DNA of 64,000 bases from Cryobacterium inferilacus (lineage in GTDB: Bacteria; Actinomycetota; Actinomycetes; Actinomycetales; Microbacteriaceae), in NCBI RefSeq assembly GCF_019599185.1, contig NZ_JAIEUL010000014.1, positions 1 to 64,000 on the forward strand, given 5' to 3'. Below, piece after piece: positions 1 to 8,331 of the stretch; the stretch's first letter is position 1, and the number at the start of each line of letters is the position of its first letter. The position numbers and the translations under genes are program-made. Under the pieces are notes generated by a model that was not told the DNA's origin, ran no database searches, and saw only the letters and a program-made list of their open reading frames with translations.

Positions 1-108
1 GTGAAGCCTGGGGTTATCGACATCACTCTGCCTCCTACTGATCGTGAACTGACTCACAAGCAGCCTGACGCAGAGGGACGGGGAACAGTTGCGGGGGACT
101 CGCGCGGG

Positions 109-540
109 TTAGTCCTCGTCGGTGATGACGGAGAGCGTGACCGCGATGTTGCCGCGGGTGGCGCGGGAATACGGGCAGACCGCGTGCGCGGCCTCCATGG
201 CTGCCTGAGCGGTGGCCGGGTCGGCGCCGGGGATCTGCGCCTCGATGGTGACCTCGAAGTCCAGGCCGGCGGCCATGCTGCCCACCAGGTTCACGGTGAG
301 GGTGACGGCGGACTCGGAGACGTCGATCTTGTTCTGGCGGGCGGTGGCCTTGAGGGCGTTGTGGAAGCAGGCAGCCCAGCCGCTGGCGAAGAGCTGCTCT
401 GGGTTGGTGCCAGGGCCGTCGTCGCCGCCCATGTCCTTGGGGATGGACAGGTCGAGCTGGAGTTTGTTGTCGCTGGTGACGACCTTGCCGGTGCGTCCGC
501 CCCAGGAAGTGGCGGATGCGGTGTACATGGCGTTGGTCAT
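109..540 (-). CDS. ohr: OsmC/Ohr family organic hydroperoxide resistance protein
   Basis: This 143-residue protein has the size and layout of Ohr, a thiol peroxidase that reduces organic hydroperoxides in the cytoplasm. It starts MTNAMYTASATSWGGRTG and carries both family cysteine motifs: an ASGWAACFHNAL segment (first redox Cys, about residue 60) and a HAVCPYSRATRGN segment (second Cys, about residue 124). The VCPYS motif and the short length favour Ohr over the broader OsmC group. The gene is divergent from a MarR gene at 658, the usual ohr-ohrR arrangement, and the gap holds inverted repeats that could be the operator. Recognition is by motif only; Ohr versus OsmC is not fully settled. Confidence 0.9.
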   Translation of the reverse strand: MTNAMYTASATSWGGRTGKVVTSDNKLQLDLSIPKDMGGDDGPGTNPEQLFASGWAACFHNALKATARQNKIDVSESAVTLTVNLVGSMAAGLDFEVTIEAQIPGADPATAQAAMEAAHAVCPYSRATRGNIAVTLSVITDED

Positions 541-580
541 GATTGTCTTCTTTCGGGTAGAGCGGAGGACACTGGACTCA

Positions 581-597
581 GTGCTCGAACCGAGCAC
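581..597. promoter_or_regulatory. candidate MarR operator in the ohr-marR divergent gap
   Basis: GTGCTCG-AAC-CGAGCAC is a perfect 7-bp-arm inverted repeat. A second palindrome, TTCG-TATT-CGAA, lies at 611-622. Both sit between the divergent ohr and marR starts, where a MarR dimer would be expected to bind. The assignment is inference from position and symmetry. Confidence 0.4.
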
Positions 598-657
598 ATC
601 GCTAAAGTGCTTCGTATTCGAAACAACTCTATACACCCGGTAACGTGAGGACCGCCC

Positions 658-1212
658 ATGGGAATTCCCGAACCAGCCATTTCGGCCGATGAGATGCGTG
701 CCTGGGCGGCTCTGTTCGAGACGTCGAACATCGTGCAGTACGCGGCAGACCGCAATCTGCGCGACAGCGTGGGGCTCACCCTGGCGCAGTTCGAGATCCT
801 GTTGCGCATCGGCGAGGCCGGCACAGACGGCCGCCGGATGACCGACATCGCCGACGCGCTCACGGTCTCGCGCAGCGGGCTGACCTACCAGGTGGGCCAG
901 CTCGAGAAAAAGGGACTGGTGATGCGCGGGCCCGCCCCCGACGACGACCGCTCGGTGATCGCCCAGGTCACCCCGGCCGGCCTCGACCTGCTGCGGGCGG
1001 GCATCCCCGGCTACGTCACCCTGGTGCGCGAGATGCTCTTCGACCGCTTGAGCCACACCGACCTGATGACGGTCACCGAGATCCTCGACGACGTGCGCCG
1101 CCAACTCAAGGACCAGCCCAAGCGGTCGACGTTCCGGCGCGGGCGGCGCACCGGCGAGGTCGCCGCAGGGGCGGATGTTCCGGCCGAGCCGGCCGGGTCC
1201 GCACCCGAGTAA
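658..1212 (+). CDS. MarR family transcriptional regulator
   Basis: This 184-residue protein has a winged-helix MarR core. The recognition region around TDIADALTVSRSGLTYQVGQLEKKGLV (residues about 60-87) is followed by a wing with DDDRSV, typical of the family. It is divergent from ohr, the position normally held by OhrR. OhrR proteins sense peroxide through an N-terminal cysteine, but no cysteine is present anywhere in this protein, so it cannot be a classical OhrR. It may respond to another ligand or control something else. The C-terminal 35 residues are a basic then acidic, probably disordered tail. Start chosen at the ATG preceded by GTGAGG. Confidence 0.85.
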   Translation: MGIPEPAISADEMRAWAALFETSNIVQYAADRNLRDSVGLTLAQFEILLRIGEAGTDGRRMTDIADALTVSRSGLTYQVGQLEKKGLVMRGPAPDDDRSVIAQVTPAGLDLLRAGIPGYVTLVREMLFDRLSHTDLMTVTEILDDVRRQLKDQPKRSTFRRGRRTGEVAAGADVPAEPAGSAPE

Positions 1213-1274
1213 CGCCCATCAGAGCCGGTCCGCGACGGGGTTGCATCCTGTGGCACGGTGGGCACACTGGGGAG

Positions 1275-1631
1275 ATGAGTACCGCACCCGGTGACACCCC
1301 AGACGAGACCCGCTCCGTGGCCCTGGTGGAGGCCGAACGCCGGTACGTGTTGCTGCAGGGTGGCGTGCGGGTCGGCTTCACGACCTATGTCGACCACGGC
1401 CAGCAGCGGGTGTTCGTGCACACCGAGATCGACGCCGATCAGGCCGGCAAGGGTCTGGCGTCTGTGCTCGTGGCCGGGGCGCTGGCCGACGTGCGGGCCC
1501 GGCGGCTGCGGGTCGTGGCGATCTGCCCGTTCACGGCGTCGTACCTGCGCGGCGACCGCGAGTACGACGATCTCGTCGACCCGGTGACGCCGCGGCTGAA
1601 GGCCGATCTGCGCGCCGCCAAGATGCTCTGA
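1275..1631 (+). CDS. small GNAT family N-acetyltransferase (YjdJ/NATD1-like)
   Basis: This 118-residue single-domain protein matches the short GNAT subgroup typified by YjdJ/NATD1. The acetyl-CoA loop is a compact DADQAGKGLASVLVAGAL segment (about residues 56-73), followed by VVAICPFTASYLRGDREYDDLV, where the C-P-F-hydrophobic-x-x-(Y/F) stretch is characteristic of this subgroup. The substrate is unknown. It stands alone between the MarR gene and Hsp20, with about 60 bases on the upstream side. A cytoplasmic acetyltransferase role is inferred from the family. Confidence 0.82.
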   Translation: MSTAPGDTPDETRSVALVEAERRYVLLQGGVRVGFTTYVDHGQQRVFVHTEIDADQAGKGLASVLVAGALADVRARRLRVVAICPFTASYLRGDREYDDLVDPVTPRLKADLRAAKML

Positions 1632-1716
1632 CCCGAGCCGCGCACCGGTGCCGTTCACCGGCCCGCGGGGGTACTGTGTGCAGCGAAAAGCAGGCCGACT
1701 CACAAGGAGATGCATC

Positions 1717-2130
1717 ATGGCTGGAGCCGTTTCACGCCGCGACCGATTCGAACTGCCCGACTCGGTCCGGCGGTTCTTCGAGGGTGATTGGGATTCCCCC
1801 GCGCTGCGGGTGGAGGAGTATCAGGACGGCAGCACCCTGGTGGTGAAGGCCGAGCTGCCCGGCATCGACCCGGACCAGGACGTGGACATCTCGGTGTCAG
1901 ACGGGGTGCTGCACATTCAGGCCGAACGTCAGGAACGCACCGAGCACAAGGAGAAGGGCGGCTACCGCACCGAGTTCCGCTACGGCTCGTTCGCCAGGGA
2001 CATCCCGCTGCCCAGCGGCAGTAAGGATGCCGACGTCACGGCGAGCTACCGCGACGGCGTGCTCGAGGTGCGGGTGCCCGTGATCGAGCGGCCGGAGACC
2101 ACGGCGAAGATCCCGGTCACGCGCGGCTGA
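1717..2130 (+). CDS. Hsp20/alpha-crystallin small heat-shock protein
   Basis: The 137-residue protein carries an alpha-crystallin domain: the segment from LRVEEYQDGSTLVVKAELPG (residues about 30-50) through YRTEFRYGSFARDIPLP to a closing GVLEVRVPV, the conserved G-x-L-x-(I/V)-x-(I/V/L) motif. It acts as an ATP-independent holdase that binds unfolding proteins. The start is the ATG at 1717, preceded by AAGGAGA at a good distance; a longer in-frame reading from 1648 lacks a ribosome site and is not used. A short C-terminal extension with KIPV could serve as the I-x-V oligomerisation contact. Confidence 0.92.
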   Translation: MAGAVSRRDRFELPDSVRRFFEGDWDSPALRVEEYQDGSTLVVKAELPGIDPDQDVDISVSDGVLHIQAERQERTEHKEKGGYRTEFRYGSFARDIPLPSGSKDADVTASYRDGVLEVRVPVIERPETTAKIPVTRG

Positions 2131-2236
2131 CGCGTGTTCCCCGAGGGCCCACGACGATCGGGCGATCACCGGGTCTGGCGGCGGCGCTTCCGCGGGAGGG
2201 ATCGATGAACGTCGATCCGCATGGCAGGATGGAGGG

Positions 2237-2596
2237 ATGGCGACAGTGGACATTCTTCAGGCCCCCGCGGATGCCCAGGCGGCGGAATGCTGTGCGCCGC
2301 CGGTGCGCCAGGCGCTCGCCGCCGAGGGTGCGGAGAAGCTCGCCCGCACGCTCAAGGCCGTGGCCGACCCGGCCCGCCTGCGCCTGATCTCGATGGTCGC
2401 AGCGCACGACGACGACGAGGCCTGTGTCTGCGACCTCACCGAACCGCTCGGGCTCAGCCAGCCCACGGTGTCGCACCACCTCAAGGTGCTGGTGGATGCC
2501 GGCATCCTCTCGCGCGAAAAACGCGGCACCTGGGCGTACTACCGGCTGGTTCCCGGCGCGCTCGATGCCCTGGCGCACTCGGTGGCCACGGTCTGA
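2237..2596 (+). CDS. ArsR/SmtB family metal(loid)-responsive regulator
   Basis: This 119-residue winged-helix protein has the ArsR fold with recognition helix LGLSQPTVSHHLKVLVDAG (about residues 73-91). A CVCDL motif (about residues 64-68) matches the ArsR arsenic-site motif ELCVCDL, and an extra Cys-Cys pair near residues 17-18 (ECCAPP) is also seen in actinobacterial arsenic sensors. These cysteines suggest thiol coordination of As(III) or a related metal. No arsenic efflux or reductase gene is adjacent, so its target is elsewhere or the gene itself. The next gene downstream is an unrelated secreted peptidase. Confidence 0.85.
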   Translation: MATVDILQAPADAQAAECCAPPVRQALAAEGAEKLARTLKAVADPARLRLISMVAAHDDDEACVCDLTEPLGLSQPTVSHHLKVLVDAGILSREKRGTWAYYRLVPGALDALAHSVATV

Positions 2597-2712
2597 CCCT
2601 GCTCGATGCGTGCATATGTATGGACGCACACGGGATACCCAGATAGCTGATGTAACGTCACTTTCCTGCGCCCGGGCCGATGACGCCCCCGTGGCGCTGG
2701 ATTCCCTTCGAC

Positions 2713-2729
2713 GGAACCGGTCCGGTTCC
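2713..2729. repeat. perfect inverted repeat between arsR and the M23 gene
   Basis: GGAACCGG-T-CCGGTTCC is a 17-bp perfect palindrome in the 295-bp gap 2597-2891. It could be a transcription terminator stem or a regulator site; no T-run follows it. The rest of this gap shows only a short possible leader reading frame (ATG at 2840, 21 codons, ending inside the M23 start region). Confidence 0.45.
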
Positions 2730-2891
2730 GCCGCTCCCGCCCTACACCGGCGCGCGTTCTAGCGCTCGCCGGCGAGTGGACCTCTGCCGAGGTCACGTGG
2801 ATCCTTCGTCCTGATCCTGACTCGACCAGAGAGTTCCCCATGCCGTTTCACACCATCCACCCGCGCGACACGCGCTTCAGCCGGGCGGCCC

Positions 2892-3710
2892 ATGCGCGGG
2901 GCTAGGCGTACGGGGTTCGTGGCCCCGCCGACCCTTCGCCGCAGCCATCCGCGCCGCCGCCAGGCGGCTGCCGTGACGGCCATGTCTCTCGTCGCAGCCC
3001 TCACCACGGTGGGTGCGCTGCCCGCGCATGCTGCCCACCTCGACCCGGGCGTGGCCATCCCCGTCGTGGCCGATCGGGCGGCCGATGCCGCGGCGGCCCG
3101 GCTCGCCGCCGGTCCGGTGCAGAGCATCACCGTGACGGCGCAGGCGCCCGTCGCCGTGCAGGTCGATACCTTCACGGGCAAGGAGATCCCGCCGCCCCCG
3201 CCGCCGCCACCTGTCGTCGCGCCCGCCGCCACCGCCGCGGTCGCCGCCGGTGTGGAGGCCGCACCGGCCGCCCCTGCCGGAGCCGCCGTGCGCTGGCCGT
3301 TCGCCGGCGCCACCCGGATGTCCGACGGGTTCGGCCCGCGGTCCGCTCCCTGCTCCGGCTGCTCCTCCTTCCACGACGGTCTCGACCTCAACCCCGGTGT
3401 CGGCGCCCCGATCGGCTCGATCGCCGACGGCATCGTGAGTTCGGTCACCGCCTCCGACAACGGCGGGCTCGGCGTGCACGTGATGATCGACCACGTGGTC
3501 AACGGTCAGCGGGTCACCAGCACCTATGGGCACATGCTCTCCGGCTCGGCAGCCGTCAGCGAGGGCCAGTCCGTCACGGCGGGCCAGCTGGTCGGCAACG
3601 TCGGCAGCACCGGCCAGAGCACCGGACCGCACCTACACCTGGAGATCTACAGCGGTTCCACCGCCCTCGACCCATACGCCTGGCTCACCGAGCACGCCGG
3701 ACCGATGTAG
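2892..3710 (+). CDS. secreted M23 family (LytM-type) metallopeptidase
   Basis: This 272-residue protein has an N-terminal export signal: basic stretch to residue 24, hydrophobic AAVTAMSLVAALTTVGAL, then an AHA cleavage site near residue 48. A proline-rich linker (PPPPPPPVV) leads to a C-terminal LytM domain of about 120 residues. The zinc ligands are visible as HDGLD (H-x-x-x-D) and HLHLE (H-x-H), with GVGAPIGSIADGIV and YGHM between them. It should cleave peptidoglycan cross-bridges or stem peptides outside the cell and be involved in wall remodelling. It is a single gene on its strand; the next gene is convergent. Confidence 0.92.
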   Translation: MRGARRTGFVAPPTLRRSHPRRRQAAAVTAMSLVAALTTVGALPAHAAHLDPGVAIPVVADRAADAAAARLAAGPVQSITVTAQAPVAVQVDTFTGKEIPPPPPPPPVVAPAATAAVAAGVEAAPAAPAGAAVRWPFAGATRMSDGFGPRSAPCSGCSSFHDGLDLNPGVGAPIGSIADGIVSSVTASDNGGLGVHVMIDHVVNGQRVTSTYGHMLSGSAAVSEGQSVTAGQLVGNVGSTGQSTGPHLHLEIYSGSTALDPYAWLTEHAGPM

Positions 3711-3759
3711 TCCGGTCCCCGCCGGCCTGGCTGGCTTGGCCCCGCGTGGCCCGGCCTGG

Positions 3760-4122
3760 TCAGTCGGCCAGTGGCGCGACCTCGAAGTACAGGTGGGCGT
3801 GCAGGCGGCAGCCATCGTTGAACGCCGACCCGCAGGCCGGGCAGCCAGACACGCCCCGGTACTCATCGATGGACAGGGTGTGCCCGCAGGCGCCGCAGAG
3901 AATTGCCCGTTCGGCCCACTCGGTGGGTGCCCAGCGCGTGGCCGGATGCGTTTCGGCCTCGGCGTGGCACTGGAAACACGGGTAGAACCGGTCGCAGCAG
4001 CGGAACCTGATCGCGATGATGTCGGTGGGCCCGTTGTAGTGCACGCACCGGGTGTTGTCGTCGATGACGGCCCCGTGCACGCGAACGGCGGCTGGCTCGT
4101 TGGCCGCTCTGCTGCTGGTCAC
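3760..4122 (-). CDS. CHY-type zinc-finger protein
   Basis: The 120-residue protein is built around a CHY zinc finger. RCVHYNGPTDIIAIRFRCC gives the C-x-H-Y signature, followed by PCFQCHAE, ILCGACG and GCPACG, so eight or more Cys/His zinc ligands are present. Bacterial members of this family are small and uncharacterised; a role in zinc binding or redox sensing is only a guess. Start set at the GTG giving VTSSRAANEP; a longer reading into the hairpin at 4193-4256 has low plausibility. It is downstream of the DsbA-like gene on the same strand, separated by that hairpin. Confidence 0.8.
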   Translation of the reverse strand: MTSSRAANEPAAVRVHGAVIDDNTRCVHYNGPTDIIAIRFRCCDRFYPCFQCHAEAETHPATRWAPTEWAERAILCGACGHTLSIDEYRGVSGCPACGSAFNDGCRLHAHLYFEVAPLAD

Positions 4123-4192
4123 GTCGTCGCCTTCCTCGGGTTTCGCCGGTCGGTGTCGGCCGGGCGCATCCGCAGATACGCATCCGCAGATA

Positions 4193-4256
4193 ACTGTGGC
4201 CGGTGCGGACATCTGCGCCCGGTGTGCCGGGACCATTTGTCCGCACCGGCCACAGT
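4193..4256. repeat. long intergenic palindrome (19-bp perfect arms)
   Basis: The arms at 4193-4211 (ACTGTGGCCGGTGCGGACA) and 4238-4256 are exact reverse complements. Inside lies a second stem, CCCGG-TGTG-CCGGG, so the RNA or cruciform would be an outer stem, an internal loop and an inner hairpin. It separates two minus-strand genes. No T-run follows, so it need not be a terminator; it resembles other long hairpins at 8093, 10971 and 12615. A direct repeat of GCATCCGCAGATA lies just upstream. Confidence 0.8.
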
Positions 4257-4294
4257 AGTCGAGGCGGGTGCGTCGAGGCGGGTGCGCGCGGGTA

Positions 4295-5170
4295 CTACTC
4301 GGCGGAGGCCTGCTCCATGACGAAGGTCTCGAAGGCCGCGGCGTCTTCGAGGGCGCCGGTGTACTGCACGCCGTTCACGATCACCGTGGGGGTGCCGGTG
4401 AGCTTGTCCAGCGAGGAGTTCGGCAGCGGGTTGTCGAGGGCACGGTCGGTGGCATCGCCCACCCAGGAGCTGAACTCCTCGTCGGTGATGCAGGTGGCGA
4501 CGGAGGCATCCGTCACGCCGGCGGTCTCGACGACGCTGACCAGCTCGGCGTTGGTGAGCCCGCTGGTGCCCTCGGTGGGCTGGTTGGCCATCAGGGCGGC
4601 GCTCACGTCGAGGAAGCTGTCCGGCGAGTAGTTGGCGACGCAGGAGGCCGCGTTGGCCGACCGGGTGGAGTACTTGGTGCCGTTCGACGCGTTGTCGAGG
4701 ATGGAGATGGGGTGCACCTCGAGAGTGGCGGTGCCGGCGCTGACCCAATTGTTGATCTGGTCGGCGTTGGTGGTCTCGAAGATGTTGCAGTACGGGCAGA
4801 GGTAGTCGAGGTAGACCGCGATGTTGACGGTGTCGGAGAACTCACTCAGATCGGTGGGGACGGGCTCGGCGTCCGCGGCGGTGGCCGGGGTGGACACGGC
4901 GCTGATGGTGCTGCCGTCGCCCTCGAAGAGGATGCCGTCGCTGGCCATGTTCTGCGGGCCAGGCGTGGGCGGCTTGATGCTGCCGACCACGAGCACGGCC
5001 ACGATGGCGGCGATCGCGATCAGGCCGACGCCGATGCCACCGCGGAGGAGCCAGCGGTTGCGGGTGTCGCGCTTCTTCTGCTGCTCCCGCTGGATGCGGG
5101 CGGTCTCGCGGGCCACATCGCGGCGGTCCTTTTTCGGGGGGAGCGGCTGGCCGGGGGATTGTGCGTTCAT
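4295..5170 (-). CDS. membrane-anchored DsbA-family thioredoxin-fold protein
   Basis: The protein (291 residues from the ATG at 5170) has a basic cytoplasmic N-terminus, one membrane segment at about residues 41-63 and an extracytoplasmic DsbA-like domain. The CPYC redox motif is near residues 125-128 and the cis-proline loop is GTPTVIVNG near the C-terminus. It is expected to handle thiol-disulfide exchange on secreted proteins. It resembles the actinobacterial DsbA/MtbB-type proteins. A GTG at 5212 would add 14 residues; neither start has a strong ribosome site, so the start is uncertain. Confidence 0.88.
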   Translation of the reverse strand: MNAQSPGQPLPPKKDRRDVARETARIQREQQKKRDTRNRWLLRGGIGVGLIAIAAIVAVLVVGSIKPPTPGPQNMASDGILFEGDGSTISAVSTPATAADAEPVPTDLSEFSDTVNIAVYLDYLCPYCNIFETTNADQINNWVSAGTATLEVHPISILDNASNGTKYSTRSANAASCVANYSPDSFLDVSAALMANQPTEGTSGLTNAELVSVVETAGVTDASVATCITDEEFSSWVGDATDRALDNPLPNSSLDKLTGTPTVIVNGVQYTGALEDAAAFETFVMEQASAE

Positions 5171-5345
5171 GGACTGCGTTTGCCGTTTCGTCGGGACAGA
5201 TTCGCTCCCCACACTATCGACCGAAACTATGAGGCCGGTCGGGGGGTGCTGTGAGCGCGCTGGGAGGGGTGCGTCGGCGGGCCCAGAACGAGCCTAGACC
5301 GGATGCGACGCACCCCGGCAGGGACGTTCGACCCAGACCGTCGGG

Positions 5346-6674
5346 CTAGAACCAGGTGCTGAGGTGCGGGGCGTAGGCGGAATGCAGGGCCGTGTCCAGC
5401 CGGACGGCGGCATCCGTCGTTCTCTCGATGATGCGACCGGCGCGGGCGAGGTCGACGGCGCTCGTGCCGCCGAGGTACAGCGACGCCAGGTCGGCGGCCG
5501 AGAGGGCCACCTCGACCGTGCCGGCAGGGGTCGTGTCGGCGTCGCCGTGCGGGCGCACCCTGGCGGTGCCGTCGGCGGCCACCGTGAGCAGGAACCGGCC
5601 CTGGGCGAAACCGAGGTCGTCGGAGACGTCGAGCAGGTAGTCGCCTGCGGTGCTGTAGCGGCGGGCGCTGAGGGCCGCCGGAACGTCGAGGATGCGCAGC
5701 CAGAGGTGGTCGCGCTCGCCGGTCTTGCGCACGGCGCGGTGGTCGGAGACCTGCCAGGCAACCGGTTCGGAGACGCTGCGCAGCGGCGCCTCGATCTCGG
5801 AGACCATGTCCATCTCGATCACGAAGCGCCAGAGCGCGGCGTAGGCGTCGTCGGTGGCGGCGACCAGGTCGACCAGCTTGAGCCGGCCGGGCTGGCTCAC
5901 TCCCTGCAGGGCGATCTCGTAGAGGGCGAAGCCGGCGATGGCGCCGTCGGCGTCGTCGTAGCGCACCGCACGGATGCCGCGCTTGTGCGCCTCAGGCTCG
6001 TTCGGCAGCAGGCCGAGGGCGCGCTTCCACCAGATCTCGCGGCGGTCGACCTCGCCCGGGGAGCGCTCGCGGGTGCGCTCGAAGACCGCGGGGCCGTCGG
6101 CCAGGAGCGACTCGGCACTGACGAACTGCACCCGCCCGGTCGGGGTCGGGCCGATCCAGCGGGCCCGCGACGTGTCGACCAGGTACGCGGCCTGCCGGGC
6201 GGAGGGGCCGAAACCGTAGCGGCCGTAGATGGTGGCCTCCGAGACGGTGAGCATGGCCAGCGGCAGGCCCAGCTGCACGGCGGTGCGGAGTTCGGCGGTG
6301 AGCATGGCGCGGGCGATGCCCTGGCGGCGGTGGGTGGGGGAGACGGTGACCGAGCTGATCGCCCAGCTGTCCAGGGCGGCGCCGCCGGGAACGGTGAGGC
6401 CCATCTGCCACGAGCGCACGGTGGCGACGGGGGTCTCCGGGTCGGCCTGCGACGCGTCCCACACCCCGGTGACCCGGTCGGTGGCGATGTCCTCGACCTG
6501 TACCTCGAGGGTGCCCTCGGTGGGGGTCACCTCGTGGAACCCGCGCGCATCCGCCAGCAGCCAGCGCTTGAGGCCGGCCTCGTCGGTGGCGTCGAGCACC
6601 GCGAGCCTGAGGCCACGCTCGGTCAGGGCGGCGGCGGATTCCGGGTCGACGGGTGCGGAGGTGTAGGAAGTCAC
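5346..6674 (-). CDS. Eis-type GNAT N-acetyltransferase
   Basis: At 442 residues this is longer than common GNATs and matches the Eis family: an N-terminal GNAT domain with SSVTVSPTHRRQGIARAML (acetyl-CoA loop, about residues 107-125), a second GNAT-like region and a C-terminal sterol-carrier-like domain. Eis enzymes acetylate amines at several positions, aminoglycosides and peptides among them. The IYGRYGFGPS segment supplies the conserved tyrosine used as general acid, and the protein ends in a phenylalanine (STWF), matching the C-terminal carboxylate used as base in Mycobacterium Eis. The native substrate is unknown. Start is GTG; SD is weak. Confidence 0.88.
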   Translation of the reverse strand: MTSYTSAPVDPESAAALTERGLRLAVLDATDEAGLKRWLLADARGFHEVTPTEGTLEVQVEDIATDRVTGVWDASQADPETPVATVRSWQMGLTVPGGAALDSWAISSVTVSPTHRRQGIARAMLTAELRTAVQLGLPLAMLTVSEATIYGRYGFGPSARQAAYLVDTSRARWIGPTPTGRVQFVSAESLLADGPAVFERTRERSPGEVDRREIWWKRALGLLPNEPEAHKRGIRAVRYDDADGAIAGFALYEIALQGVSQPGRLKLVDLVAATDDAYAALWRFVIEMDMVSEIEAPLRSVSEPVAWQVSDHRAVRKTGERDHLWLRILDVPAALSARRYSTAGDYLLDVSDDLGFAQGRFLLTVAADGTARVRPHGDADTTPAGTVEVALSAADLASLYLGGTSAVDLARAGRIIERTTDAAVRLDTALHSAYAPHLSTWF

Positions 6675-6816
6675 GCGTTCAGCCTAGTCACGGCGGTGCC
6701 GGGGGCCGCGGGTTGACAGTGCCGGCTCTGGCCGGTCAGGCTGGTGAGCATCTTCCCCGTGATCGGGGGTTGTGGCTCGCTGCGGTGGCGCGGACCGGCA
6801 GGACGAAGGTGACCGG

Positions 6817-8007
6817 ATGACGAGTACTGACCGCGTGGTGATCGCCCCGGACTCGTTCAAGGGCACAGCAACGGCCACCGAGGTGGCCAGGGCGTTGGCC
6901 GCCGGCTGGGCCTCGGTGCGACCGGCCGACGAGCTGGTGCTGCTGCCCATGGCCGATGGCGGCGAGGGCACCCTGGACGCGTTCGAACTCGCAGTGCCAG
7001 GGGCGAGACGGATGCCCGTGCTGGTGGTCGGCCCGGACGATCGCGCGGTGCGGTCGCACTGGCTGCTGCTGCCAGACGGCACCGGAGTGGTGGAGTTGGC
7101 CTGCACGAGCGGGATCACTCTGCTGGCCGAGCTTCGACCACTTGACGCCCACACCGTCGGCTTCGGCGAGGCCATTGCGGATGCGCTGCGGCACGGTGTT
7201 GACCGGCTCTACCTCGCGCTCGGCGGCAGTGCCTCGACCGATGGCGGGGCCGGAGCCCTGACCGCCCTGGGCGCGGTGCTGCTCGATGACGCGGGCCGGC
7301 CTCTGCCGCCGGGCGGCCGGGGCCTGGCCGAGGTGGCCGCGGTCGACCTCGCCGGCCTGCCGGCACTGCCGCCAGGCGGCGCGCTTGTTCTCAGCGACGT
7401 GACCAACCCGCTGCTGGGCGCGGCCGGCGCGGCGGCCGTGTTCGGGCCGCAGAAGGGCGCGGATGCCGGGCAGGTCGCTGTGCTGGAGGCGGGGCTGGCT
7501 CGGTGGGCGGGGTTGCTCGGGTCGGTTAGAGGTGCCGGGGGTGCCGGAGTTGCCGGGTCGGCTGGACTCGGGTCGGCCGGGTTCGCGTCGGCCGGGGCGC
7601 CCGGTGTCGATCCGGCCACGCCGGGGGCCGGGGCTGCCGGGGGCGCCGCGTTCGGGCTGCTGGCCTGGGGCGCCCGCCTCGCCGCGGGCTCGGCCGCCGT
7701 GGGGGAGGCGCTGGGGGTGCCGGCCGGTGTCGCCGGTGCATCCGTCGTGATCACCGGCGAGGGCCGGTTCGACGCCCAGTCGGCGGCCGGCAAGGTGCCG
7801 TCGTACCTGGCCGGTCTGGCAGCGGATGCCGGCGCCCGCGCCCTGCTTGTGGCCGGCGCGATCGACGCCACCGCGCTCGCCGCCGACCCCGGCCGGTTCG
7901 CGCACGCCGTGTCGCTCACCGACCTGGCCGGCGGCAGTGCTGCCGCGATGGCCGACCCGTTGGTCTGGCTGGAGGTCGCGGGGGCACGGTTGGCGCGCGG
8001 GGCCTGA
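6817..8007 (+). CDS. glycerate kinase (GarK/GlxK type)
   Basis: The 396-residue protein is a GarK-family glycerate kinase, phosphorylating D-glycerate with ATP. It opens with VVIAPDSFKGTATATEVARALAAGW and contains PMADGGEGT, LGGSASTDGGAG, DVTNPLLG and the C-terminal GEGRFDAQS signature. About 35-40 residues of Gly/Ala/Ser repeats (about residues 238-274) interrupt the usual link between the KGAD segment and the GAAGG loop. This insert makes the protein slightly longer than typical members of about 380 residues. Start taken at the ATG before TSTDRVV; upstream codons look non-coding. Confidence 0.92.
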   Translation: MTSTDRVVIAPDSFKGTATATEVARALAAGWASVRPADELVLLPMADGGEGTLDAFELAVPGARRMPVLVVGPDDRAVRSHWLLLPDGTGVVELACTSGITLLAELRPLDAHTVGFGEAIADALRHGVDRLYLALGGSASTDGGAGALTALGAVLLDDAGRPLPPGGRGLAEVAAVDLAGLPALPPGGALVLSDVTNPLLGAAGAAAVFGPQKGADAGQVAVLEAGLARWAGLLGSVRGAGGAGVAGSAGLGSAGFASAGAPGVDPATPGAGAAGGAAFGLLAWGARLAAGSAAVGEALGVPAGVAGASVVITGEGRFDAQSAAGKVPSYLAGLAADAGARALLVAGAIDATALAADPGRFAHAVSLTDLAGGSAAAMADPLVWLEVAGARLARGA

Positions 8008-8331
8008 GCCGGCGCGCATTCGTCCGTGGCGCGGTTGGTGGCCCTCGCGCGGCTTGGCGTCGGGCTCGCGGCGCAGCTCGCGGCGCAGGATTGTGCTCGC
8101 GGCCCGGGTTGTTCCCGGCGGCACGAGTTCGAACACGGGCCGTGAGCACTTACGCGTGCCGCGAGCGCTAACACGTGCCGCGAGTCTGCCCGCGGCGGTC
8201 GCCACGGCTGCAACGTTGTAACTCACGCTGTATGTTCGGAGGCGAACCGGTAGTTGCCGGGGCGGTGGTGACGGTCGCGATCGCGGCCGGACGCATCCGC
8301 TCGGCGCGACACCGACCACCCAGGGAGCGAA
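8008..8331. other. 324-bp gap with repeats, long hairpin and LacI operator
   Basis: No gene is visible. The gap holds a 12-bp tandem duplication GCTCGCGGCGCA (8064-8087), a 14-bp-arm imperfect palindrome (8093-8106 with 8136-8149, one mismatch that becomes a G-U pair in RNA), a direct repeat ACRCGTGCCGCGAG (8152-8165, 8171-8184) and the operator-like site at 8209-8220 ahead of the LacI gene. Confidence 0.7.
8209..8220. promoter_or_regulatory. LacI-family operator upstream of the regulator gene
   Basis: TGCAACGTTGTA differs by one base from the perfect palindrome TACAACGTTGTA found at 9418-9429 before the arabinofuranosidase. The shared site at both ends of the regulator gene suggests autoregulation together with control of the enzyme. 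Confidence 0.7.

Noticed and set aside
2597-2891. A c-di-AMP (ydaO-type) riboswitch before the M23 peptidase, often seen in actinobacteria.
   Set aside because: The conserved core elements of that riboswitch are not visible in this gap; only a 17-bp palindrome and a short possible leader frame were found.
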